A stretch of DNA of 13,961 bases. It comes from JAUXLW01 sp964195005. GTDB lineage: Bacteria > Actinomycetota > Acidimicrobiia > Spongiisociales > SHLN01. The stretch is taken from NCBI GenBank assembly GCA_964195005.1, contig CAXMOO010000184.1, forward strand, positions 1-13,961, read 5' to 3'. Position numbers and translations under genes: made by a program. Positions 1-5,861 of the stretch are shown piece after piece; position 1 is the stretch's first letter; each line of letters begins with the position of its first letter. A model generated the notes under the pieces. The model ran no database searches, was not told where the DNA came from, and saw nothing but the letters and a program-made list of their open reading frames with translations.

Positions 1-1
1 A

Positions 2-30
2 AACTCCGCCTCTTTTCACGAGGAGCGGGG
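2..30 (-). terminator. Possible rho-independent terminator overlapping the kinase stop codon
   Basis: On the minus strand a hairpin forms between positions 30-20 and 12-4. It has nine pairs, one of them G-U, with a 2-nt bulge (24-25) and a 7-nt loop (13-19) holding most of the kinase TGA stop. It is followed by TTT at 3-1, where the window ends, so the length of the U-run is unknown. It would close the ccdA-to-kinase cluster. A terminator overlapping a stop codon is common in compact genomes, but without the full U-tract this stays tentative. Confidence 0.35.
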
Positions 31-1425
31 AAGCCGCACGGTGACGGCGGTGCCGTGACCCGGTCGGGAGTCCACCGCCACGGCACCACCCATGGCCGTC
101 ACTAACTCCTTGACAATCGAAAGGCCGAGCCCACTCCCCTCAGGGCGCACCGCTCGGTAATGCTGGGCAACGTACAACCGGTCAAAGACCTTCGGAAGGT
201 CCTCGGGATCGATTCCCGGCCCGGTGTCCCCCACTTTTATGCCCACCTCAGACGGGCTCGACAGGACCCGCACTGTCACGGTTCCGCCTTCAGGCGTGTA
301 CCGGAGACCGTTCTCGACCAGGTTGGACACGATCTGAGCAATACGCACCGGATCGACCCTTACCGGCCCGGTCGGGTCGGTCTCGATCACTAATTGCACT
401 GAGACCTCGGCGGCCCGGCCCAGGAAATCTTCTGCCACTCCCCTGACATGAGCATCCAGCTCAACATCTTCGGGACGCAGCGTGAACTCCCTGGCTTGAA
501 GCCTCGACAGCAGCATCAAATCCTCCACCAGGCGTGACAGCCTCGCCGTCTGTCGTTGCAGCACCGCCGCCACCTTCGGGAGCTGATCCGGCTCAATTGT
601 GCCGTCGGCCAGGGTTTCGGCGTAGCCGGCCAGACTGGTGAGCGGGGTTCGCAGATCGTGCCCGACGTTGAGCAAGAAATCTCGCTCCCGCTGCGAAGCA
701 GCTTCGAGCCGACCCGCCATCTCGTTGAATCGGTCTGCCAGATCTGCCACCTCGTCGGCACCGTCGTCGGCTACCCGGGCACCGAGATCGCCCCCCGCCA
801 GACTTTCCGCTGCAGCGCTGACCTTCCCCAGGCGGTCTCCGAGCCGATTAGCGAGCAGTCCGGCCAACACCGCGACCACAACCACCGCAGCCCCGAGTGC
901 GACCAGGAAGGCCCTCACAAGAGTGATGCCAACGATCAGCGACGATTCCCGCCCCAGCAGCACCGCGAAGGAGAAGGCCGGTGTGCCCGTGTCCACCGTG
1001 CGCACGACGACGACCACAGGTTGCCCCTCGACCTCTCCTTCGAATTCCACCGTGGTGCCGGGCCGGAACTCGGCCGTCTCCAGACCCAACGCCGGGATCA
1101 ACACACTGGTGCCGGGAACGATGAGCTCTCCCCGGCGGACGGCCGCGATCTCAACGAAATCGTGACCTCCCACCCTGGTGGCGATGAACAAAAGCTCGCG
1201 CACGGTTCGCTCGTTCAGCAGGTTCCGCAGGGCCGCGTCACCACGCTGGCGGGCCGCGGCGATGGACTCCTCGGCCTCCCGGCCGATAGCTTCCGCCTGG
1301 CGGGACAGCTCGGCAAGGTCATCCCGGCGAGCCTGGCGGTTGGTGAGCACTGCAGCCACGATCCCGCCAACCAGCAGCGCCAGTGCGGCGGCAGCCATCA
1401 TGCTCCAGAAGAACTTTCGCCGCAC
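16..1425 (-). CDS. Sensor histidine kinase (HAMP, HisKA, HATPase_c)
   Basis: Membrane sensor kinase of a two-component system that would phosphorylate the response regulator encoded just upstream. From the GTG at 1425 the protein has 469 residues: a basic N-terminus, TM1 at about 10-28, an extracytoplasmic domain of roughly 130 residues with no recognised motif, TM2 at about 166-192, and a HAMP linker to about 246. The H-box is VGHDLRTPLT with the phospho-accepting histidine near 256. The N-box is SNLVENGLRYTP near 367-378, the G1 box VGDTGPGID near 398 and the G2 box GSGLGLSIV near 430, so the catalytic core looks complete. The GTG at 1425 overlaps the regulator's TAG stop by one base (TAGTG), which favours it as the start. 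An in-frame GTG at 1467 would add 14 residues and overlap the regulator by 43 nt. The fold resembles BaeS/PhoR-type kinases, and the signal cannot be read from the sequence. Confidence 0.95.
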   Translation of the reverse strand: MRRKFFWSMMAAAALALLVGGIVAAVLTNRQARRDDLAELSRQAEAIGREAEESIAAARQRGDAALRNLLNERTVRELLFIATRVGGHDFVEIAAVRRGELIVPGTSVLIPALGLETAEFRPGTTVEFEGEVEGQPVVVVVRTVDTGTPAFSFAVLLGRESSLIVGITLVRAFLVALGAAVVVVAVLAGLLANRLGDRLGKVSAAAESLAGGDLGARVADDGADEVADLADRFNEMAGRLEAASQRERDFLLNVGHDLRTPLTSLAGYAETLADGTIEPDQLPKVAAVLQRQTARLSRLVEDLMLLSRLQAREFTLRPEDVELDAHVRGVAEDFLGRAAEVSVQLVIETDPTGPVRVDPVRIAQIVSNLVENGLRYTPEGGTVTVRVLSSPSEVGIKVGDTGPGIDPEDLPKVFDRLYVAQHYRAVRPEGSGLGLSIVKELVTAMGGAVAVDSRPGHGTAVTVRLPRSS

Positions 1426-2105
1426 TAGTGCTCTGCCCTGCCACCAAGCTTGTAGCCGACGCCCCACACCGTTTCAATCGGGATCCCCTCCAACTTCTTA
1501 CGGAGTTGGCGGACATGAACGTCTACCGTCCGGCTTTCCCCGAAATAGTCATACCCCCACACGGCTTCCAGGAGCTGGCTACGGGAAAGGACAATTCCCC
1601 GGTTGTGTGCCAGGTGCCAGAGCAGGTCGAACTCCCGGGCGGTGGGCTCGACTATGTCGCCGGACGGCGTGCGTACCTGGCGCCGGCCACTATCGATCTC
1701 GAAGTCGGCCACCGTAATCGCGGCAGGCGGCGCGGGCACCTGCTCGGCCCTTCGCAGCACGGCCTTCACACGCGCCACCACTTCCCGGGGCGAGAACGGC
1801 TTGGTTACATAATCGTCTGCGCCGATCTCGAGACCTACCACCGTGTCGACTTCGTCGTCGCGGGCAGTGAGCATGATGATGGGAACGTTGCTCTTCGCCC
1901 GAATCCGGCGGCACACCTCGGTCCCATCCATCCCCGGCAAACCGAGGTCGAGCAGCACGGCCCGGGGAGCGCGTTGGGTCAGGATGTCGAGACCCTTCTC
2001 GCCCGAGTCGGCGTGCAGCAGCCGGAAGCCCTCCTTCTCGAAAACGAGCCGGAGGAGCTCGGCGATCTCTTCCTCGTCTTCAATCAGGAGGACGATTCCA
2101 TCCAT
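1425..2105 (-). CDS. OmpR/PhoB-family response regulator
   Basis: DNA-binding response regulator of 226 residues, partner of the adjacent sensor kinase. The receiver domain (about 4-116) has the acidic pocket E9/D10, the phospho-acceptor D53 in LLDLGLPGMDG, T80 and K102 (TKPF). The C-terminal winged helix (about 126-221) shows the family signatures AREFDLLWHL, SRTVDVHVRQLRKKL and VWGVGYKL. The length is typical. The ATG at 2105 is preceded by AGGAG about 11 nt upstream, a slightly long spacing. It follows ygfZ by 36 nt and overlaps the kinase by one base, so it is probably co-transcribed with trpE and ygfZ as well as the kinase. Family assignment is firm; target genes are unknown. Confidence 0.97.
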   Translation of the reverse strand: MDGIVLLIEDEEEIAELLRLVFEKEGFRLLHADSGEKGLDILTQRAPRAVLLDLGLPGMDGTEVCRRIRAKSNVPIIMLTARDDEVDTVVGLEIGADDYVTKPFSPREVVARVKAVLRRAEQVPAPPAAITVADFEIDSGRRQVRTPSGDIVEPTAREFDLLWHLAHNRGIVLSRSQLLEAVWGYDYFGESRTVDVHVRQLRKKLEGIPIETVWGVGYKLGGRAEH

Positions 2106-2141
2106 ACCAATCCAGACTCCTGACCAATTATGAGCAGGTTG

Positions 2142-3095
2142 TTAAGCCACAATGTGCTTTTGTAAGAGTGGCAAGTCCCGCACTTCTGCTCCCACCTTGC
2201 CTCCCGCCCACCGGATCTCGACGGAATCGCCCGGGAGCACTTCTCTACGAACGAGTCCCAAACCGATCGGGGCACCAACGCGCAACGATTCGGAGACCGA
2301 GGTCAGCTCGCCGACCATGTCACTGTCAGACCAAATTTCAGCCTTTTCGGGAGGGAGCGAATTCTCCGAGATCACGATGCCTCGCAGGTGCCGGTTGACA
2401 TGGCCTCGAGAATCGATTCGGGCCACAAGCTCTTGCCCGAGGAAACACCCTTTTTCGAATGAAACCGTCTCTTCCACCAGGGGGGTCTCCTGAGGGATAG
2501 TGGAGTCGTCTATGTCGCGACCCATCCGCGGCTCTCCCATCTCCACCCGCACCGCAGTCACCGCCAGGTCCCCCACCATTCGAGTCCCGGCGGCCAGGAG
2601 CGCCTCCCGACTCGGGTCGGGAACATAAAACCGGTCGAGATGGCCGAGCAGGGCTCGTATTGCCACGCCGTCGTCCCAACCGGCCACTCCCGTCGGGACT
2701 GGCAAGCCGGCACCGGCGAGTACCGTGGCCGAGCCCGGCCCGATCAGGTCGAGCAGTGGCTGCGGGTCCGCTACCTCAACGTCGACTCGCAGCCTGAACC
2801 GGAGCAGATCCTCTTGCACCCGAGTGCCGGCACCAATATCTGTCACCAGATGAAAGGCATCGTCCAACAGCCCCACCCACAGCGGAGCCCGCAGCTTGCC
2901 GCGGGGCCCAAGCAGCAAGGAGCGGATGACATCCCCGCTGCTCATCCCGGTGAGATCCTGACTCAAGAGCGAATCGAGGAAGCCTCCGGCGTCTGAGCCG
3001 GACACAATCACCAGCTCGTGGGCGTCCGCAACCAGCCCGCTACTTTCGTGGAGGGCCTGGTATTCACCGGTCACGTCACCGAAACTGTCGGTCAT
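2142..3095 (-). CDS. ygfZ: YgfZ/GcvT-domain folate-binding protein
   Basis: Protein of 317 residues from the COG0354 (YgfZ/IBA57) family. These proteins bind tetrahydrofolate and help assemble or repair iron-sulfur clusters. The hallmark is KGCFLGQE at about 215-222 with the conserved cysteine C217, which separates YgfZ from the glycine-cleavage T-protein GcvT. The N-terminal GcvT-like fold includes SLLSQDLTG and LLGPRGKLRAPLWV. The start was chosen as the ATG at 3095, because its ATG overlaps the trpE stop as ATGA, with GGAG 10 nt upstream inside trpE. An open frame extends to 3149 but would run 54 nt into trpE. The 4-nt overlap suggests translational coupling to trpE. A role in TrpE function is not expected; a shared operon is all the sequence shows. 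Confidence 0.92.
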   Translation of the reverse strand: MTDSFGDVTGEYQALHESSGLVADAHELVIVSGSDAGGFLDSLLSQDLTGMSSGDVIRSLLLGPRGKLRAPLWVGLLDDAFHLVTDIGAGTRVQEDLLRFRLRVDVEVADPQPLLDLIGPGSATVLAGAGLPVPTGVAGWDDGVAIRALLGHLDRFYVPDPSREALLAAGTRMVGDLAVTAVRVEMGEPRMGRDIDDSTIPQETPLVEETVSFEKGCFLGQELVARIDSRGHVNRHLRGIVISENSLPPEKAEIWSDSDMVGELTSVSESLRVGAPIGLGLVRREVLPGDSVEIRWAGGKVGAEVRDLPLLQKHIVA

Positions 3096-4552
3096 AATTC
3101 GTCGGCTCCAGCGATTGCGGCCAAGACTGCGGCAGCCTTGTGCAGACACTCGTGATACTCGGCGGTTGGATCCGAATCGGCGACTACGCCGGCGCCGGCT
3201 TGAACCCAGGCGGTGTCGCCCGAAGCAACCATGGTCCGGAGAGCGATTGCCGTGTCGACGTTGCCGCTGAAGTCGACATACCCCACGGCGCCGGCATAGG
3301 GCCCCCTGGCGACCGGTTCGATTTCGTCAATGATCTCCATTGCCCTGACCTTGGGGGCGCCGGTGACAGTCCCGTGAGGAAAGGTAGCCCGCAGCACGTC
3401 GACCGGCCCTACCCCGGGCCGAAGCGCACCGCTTACGCCAGACACCATGTGCATAACGTGCGAGTAGCGCTCAATGGCCATCAACTCGTCGACCTCGACG
3501 CTGCCGTATTCAGAAACCCTCCCGAGGTCATTGCGGGCCAGGTCCACCAGCATCACGTGTTCGGCCCGCTCCTTGGGATCGTCGAGGAGGTCGACCTCCA
3601 GGGCTTGATCGAGCGCCGGCGTAGCCCCTCGAGGCCGGGTGCCGGCGATGGGCCTGCTGAAAACTCGACCGTCACGAACTCGAACCATTATTTCGGGGGA
3701 AGAGCCGGCGATTACGAGTTCCTCGTCGCGAATGAAATAGAGATACGGCGAAGGATTGATCAGCCGGAGGGCCCGGTATACGGCGAACGGGTCGCCGGAG
3801 AATGGCACGTCGAACCGCAATGACGGGACCACCTGAAAGGCGTCCCCGGCATAGACGTAGTCGATGGCCTTCTTCACCGCACCCTCATAATCGGCCTGAC
3901 TCAAATTGATCTGGTAATCGGGCCTCGTGGTGAAGTCAGGAAGGGGTTTCGCCGGGTAAGACTCTCCGGCAGACAACGTCTGCATCATTTCGCTCAACTC
4001 AGCAGCGGCCTCGTCGTACTGGACGGAGGGGTCATCGCCGACGTACACGTTCTTGATGAGAAGGATGGTGTCACTCAACCTGTCGAGAACGGCGAGGGAG
4101 CCGACGAATTGCCAAACTTGTTCCGGCAGATTCCGGTCGTCGACCGGTTGATCCGGCAGGCGTTCCACATAGCGCACGCAGTCGTAGCCGAGGTAGCCGA
4201 CTGCCCCACTGTGAAAGGGCGGCAAATCCGGGAGCGGCGGAGTTTGGAAACGCCCAACGAGGGCCTCCAGTACCTCGAGAGGGTCGCCGGGGGGAACCTC
4301 GATGGCGGCGCCTTTCACGGTCGACTCACCGGCGCGACTCCGCAGGGTGAACTCGGGCTCCCAACCGACGAACGACCAGCGACCCCAGCGCTCCCCTCCT
4401 TCAACGGACTCCAGAAGAAACCCGGGCCTTTCATCACCCACCAGCTTCTCGAAAACCGTGACCGCCGACTCGCGATCGGCCACCACCGGCACCGTGAGCG
4501 GCACTACCGAGTATGCGCCGGCCAGCGTGAGGAATTCGTCGCGAGTAAGCAT
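3092..4552 (-). CDS. trpE: Anthranilate synthase component I (TrpE)
   Basis: Large subunit of anthranilate synthase, which converts chorismate to anthranilate, the first committed step of tryptophan synthesis, using ammonia delivered by the TrpG glutaminase. The 486 residues are full length. The N-terminal LLES motif (46-49) belongs to the tryptophan feedback-binding site. The chorismate-binding domain carries NPSPY (266-270), PIAGTRPRG (301-309), LVDLARNDLGR (335-345), a conserved histidine near 367 and GTVTGAPK (394-401). PIAGT with LLES favours TrpE over PabB or salicylate/isochorismate synthases. No trpG, trpD, trpC, trpB or trpA lies in the window, so TrpG must be encoded elsewhere. The ATG at 4552 has GGAGG nine nt upstream, and that ribosome-binding site lies inside the MITE-like element between this gene and ccdA. 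The gene overlaps ygfZ by 4 nt. Confidence 0.96.
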   Translation of the reverse strand: MLTRDEFLTLAGAYSVVPLTVPVVADRESAVTVFEKLVGDERPGFLLESVEGGERWGRWSFVGWEPEFTLRSRAGESTVKGAAIEVPPGDPLEVLEALVGRFQTPPLPDLPPFHSGAVGYLGYDCVRYVERLPDQPVDDRNLPEQVWQFVGSLAVLDRLSDTILLIKNVYVGDDPSVQYDEAAAELSEMMQTLSAGESYPAKPLPDFTTRPDYQINLSQADYEGAVKKAIDYVYAGDAFQVVPSLRFDVPFSGDPFAVYRALRLINPSPYLYFIRDEELVIAGSSPEIMVRVRDGRVFSRPIAGTRPRGATPALDQALEVDLLDDPKERAEHVMLVDLARNDLGRVSEYGSVEVDELMAIERYSHVMHMVSGVSGALRPGVGPVDVLRATFPHGTVTGAPKVRAMEIIDEIEPVARGPYAGAVGYVDFSGNVDTAIALRTMVASGDTAWVQAGAGVVADSDPTAEYHECLHKAAAVLAAIAGADEL

Positions 4553-4554
4553 GG

Positions 4555-4575
4555 CTAGTGTCCTCCGTCGTAAGT
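4555..4575 (+). repeat. Left terminal inverted repeat of the MITE-like element
   Basis: 21-bp arm starting CTAGTGTCC, paired with 4699-4719 (17/21 matches). On the minus strand it carries GGAGG (4566-4562), the Shine-Dalgarno sequence of trpE. Confidence 0.65.
4562..4566 (-). promoter_or_regulatory. Ribosome-binding site of trpE, inside the element
   Basis: GGAGG on the minus strand, nine nt before the trpE ATG at 4552. It is the only good Shine-Dalgarno match for trpE and lies within the terminal repeat of the inserted element, so trpE translation initiation probably depends on it. The opposite terminal repeat has GGGACA in place of GGAGGACA, so the two ends are not equivalent here. Confidence 0.65.
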
Positions 4576-4698
4576 TTGTGCTGATATCGCCGAGGACTCG
4601 GCGTTCATGGCAAGGACGCAGGACGAAGGCATAGCGGGGCTACGTCGAGAACGAGGACGCAGCCAGGGGCGTCGAGGCCCGGCGAGATTCTGTACAGG

Positions 4699-4719
4699 AC
4701 TTGTGACGCGGGACACTAG
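4699..4719 (-). repeat. Right terminal inverted repeat of the MITE-like element
   Basis: 21-bp arm, in minus orientation starting CTAGTGTCC, paired with 4555-4575. The TAG at 4718-4716 is the ccdA stop codon, lying in the CTAG target or terminal sequence. Confidence 0.65.
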
Positions 4720-5471
4720 ATGGAACTCAGGCTATCGAGGCCAACACTGCGCAACCGGTCGCTGAACCAAACGGACAATTCGGTAATCTCACCGGTTATC
4801 AGCAACCATCCGAATCCGGCCAGTAACAGCCCCGAAACTGCCTGGATGGGGCGCAGGTACGGCTTGATGGCACTAAAACCCGCCAGCACCTTGTTGGTGG
4901 CAAGAGCAGCCGCAAAGAAGGGAAGCGCCAGACCGGCCGAGTATGCCACCAGGAGAATCACGGGCTCCCAGGCAGTGCCGGTGTCGGCTGCGGTGTAGGC
5001 GAGTATTGCTCCGAGGAAAGGGCCTATACAAGGCGTCCAGCCAAAGCCGAAGGCGACTCCCATGAGCGGCGGAGCGAACCCGCCGAGCCGCGAAGGCCGC
5101 ACCTCGATTCGCCGTTCTCGCATGAGAGGCAGCAGCAGCCGGGGGTTCCAAAGCGCGGTGACGAACGTGAACAGGCCCATCGCCACCACGAACCACCCGG
5201 CCCACACGATCCAGCCGTTCCCGGGAAGCGCCCAGCTCGCACCGAGACCCCATGCCACAAACACCACTGTGAACCCGGCCGCGAATAGTCCAGTCGCCCG
5301 CAACATCGTGGCCTTCGAGGCACCCCCGGCCTGTAGCTCCTCGGTGCTGTAGCCCGAAATGAGCGACAGATAGCCCGGTAGTAGCGGAAGGACGCACGGC
5401 GAAACGAACGAGAGGCTGCCGAAAAAGAAGGCGCCGACAACAGCTACCAGGTTGAGTTCGTTGATTGACAT
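4716..5471 (-). CDS. ccdA: CcdA-type cytochrome c biogenesis / thiol-disulfide transmembrane protein
   Basis: Integral membrane protein of 251 residues that carries reducing equivalents across the membrane to extracytoplasmic thioredoxin-like proteins, classically for cytochrome c maturation. The two redox cysteines sit in the expected places: C26 in SFVSPCVLPLLPGYLSL and C148 in FGFGWTPCIGP. About six hydrophobic segments are visible (roughly 8-28, 57-77, 87-107, 138-160, 170-190 and 207-227), as in CcdA/DsbD-beta proteins. The ATG at 5471 was chosen because the protein then begins just before TM1. The open frame to 5603 would add a hydrophilic tail antisense to the start of csaA. The ribosome-binding site is weak (AGGT, 7 nt upstream). 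No thioredoxin-like partner or CcsB is in the window. It is probably the first gene of the minus-strand cluster running to the kinase. Confidence 0.95.
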   Translation of the reverse strand: MSINELNLVAVVGAFFFGSLSFVSPCVLPLLPGYLSLISGYSTEELQAGGASKATMLRATGLFAAGFTVVFVAWGLGASWALPGNGWIVWAGWFVVAMGLFTFVTALWNPRLLLPLMRERRIEVRPSRLGGFAPPLMGVAFGFGWTPCIGPFLGAILAYTAADTGTAWEPVILLVAYSAGLALPFFAAALATNKVLAGFSAIKPYLRPIQAVSGLLLAGFGWLLITGEITELSVWFSDRLRSVGLDSLSSI

Positions 5472-5534
5472 GGGTGTACCTGCAGGTGAACGGCCAGGAG
5501 TTTCGCGAGGTTCCCGAGTAACCTCCTCAAGCTC
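5472..5534. promoter_or_regulatory. Short divergent control region between ccdA and csaA
   Basis: Only 63 bp separate the two divergent starts, so both promoters and any operators must fit here or inside the genes. Two symmetric sequences are visible. One is a perfect 10-bp palindrome ACCTGCAGGT at 5478-5487, with partial symmetry out to 5474-5491, touching the ccdA ribosome-binding site. The other is an inverted repeat GAGGTT-N7-AACCTC at 5507-5525, directly before csaA. No convincing -10/-35 pair was found for either direction. Confidence 0.4.
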
Positions 5535-5861
5535 ATGCCCACGATAGAAGACTTTCAGGATCTGCAGTTGCGGGTAGGAACCGTGCTCACGGCTGAGGCG
5601 CACGTCGGTGCCCGCCGCCCGGCGTACCTACTGCTCATCAACTTCGGGCCTCTGGGAGAGATGCAGTCGTCTGCGCAGATCACCGATAGGTACCAGCCCG
5701 AGGAGCTGGTAGGCCGTCAGGTGGTGGCCGTCACCGGGCTCCCTCCGCTAAACATCGGCGATTTCCGCTCGGACGTGTTGATCCTGGGGGCCTTAACCGC
5801 CTCCGGGGTCGTGCTGTTGAATACCGACGTGGCGGTCGACCCCGGCAGTGAGGTGGCATGA
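5535..5861 (+). CDS. csaA: CsaA-like tRNA-binding-domain protein
   Basis: Protein of 108 residues consisting of a single EMAP-II/Trbp111-type OB-fold tRNA-binding domain. It matches the CsaA family in length and in its landmarks: DLQLRVGTVLTAE near 9-21, ARRPAYLLLINFGP near 26-39, SSAQIT (45-50), PEELVGRQVVAV (55-66) and GDFRSDVLILGA (75-86). CsaA proteins bind tRNA and have been described as secretion-associated chaperones in Bacillus; the cellular role is unsettled. The ATG at 5535 has no purine-rich Shine-Dalgarno sequence upstream, only its complement, so initiation may be leaderless or weak. The stop codon overlaps the ATG of the MFS gene as ATGA, indicating co-transcription and translational coupling. 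Confidence 0.92.
   Translation: MPTIEDFQDLQLRVGTVLTAEAHVGARRPAYLLLINFGPLGEMQSSAQITDRYQPEELVGRQVVAVTGLPPLNIGDFRSDVLILGALTASGVVLLNTDVAVDPGSEVA

Larger units (their letters stand above)
4555..4719. mobile_element. MITE-like element (157 bp) with terminal inverted repeats and CTAG flanks
   Basis: The whole ccdA-trpE gap is one inverted-repeat-bounded unit. The left end (4555-4575) and the reverse complement of the right end (4719-4699) match at 17 of 21 positions. They share CTAGTGTCC, then CGTC and AAGT, with two 2-nt differences. With a 1-nt gap the similarity continues to about 30 bp. CTAG occurs at both ends (4555-4558 and 4716-4719). If it is the duplicated target, the mobile part is 4559-4715, and removing it with one CTAG gives ccdA-TAG-CC-trpE ATG on the minus strand, a sensible ancestral junction. 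Known IS5- and IS701-type elements duplicate YTAR/YTAG-like 4-bp targets; assignment to either is inference. There is no transposase. Inside are a perfect hairpin GCCGAG-TC-CTCGGC (minus strand 4602-4589), a CTGTACAG palindrome (4690-4697) and the trpE ribosome-binding site. Confidence 0.65.

Noticed and set aside
556..1428. A 290-codon plus-strand frame antisense to the histidine kinase
   Set aside because: The kinase on the other strand is unmistakable. The antisense product is rich in His, Arg and Gln with no domain, typical of mirror frames in high-GC genes.
1383..2123. A 246-codon plus-strand frame antisense to the response regulator
   Set aside because: Covers a complete OmpR-family regulator on the minus strand; no protein-like motifs of its own.
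4553..4715. A classic tryptophan attenuator or T-box upstream of trpE
   Set aside because: No run of Trp codons in the short leader frame, no terminator/antiterminator pair with a U-tract, and no T-box consensus seen.
4555..4716. A 53-codon minus-strand frame (GTG at 4716) spanning the whole ccdA-trpE gap
   Set aside because: Rich in Arg, Ser and Pro, no ribosome-binding site, and it coincides exactly with the inverted-repeat element, so it is best explained as chance openness of GC-rich repeat DNA.
4551..4723. ATGG on both flanks of the element as its target duplication
   Set aside because: Removing the element with one ATGG would join ccdA in frame to trpE without a stop. The CTAG model restores a normal operon junction, so ATGG is probably coincidental.
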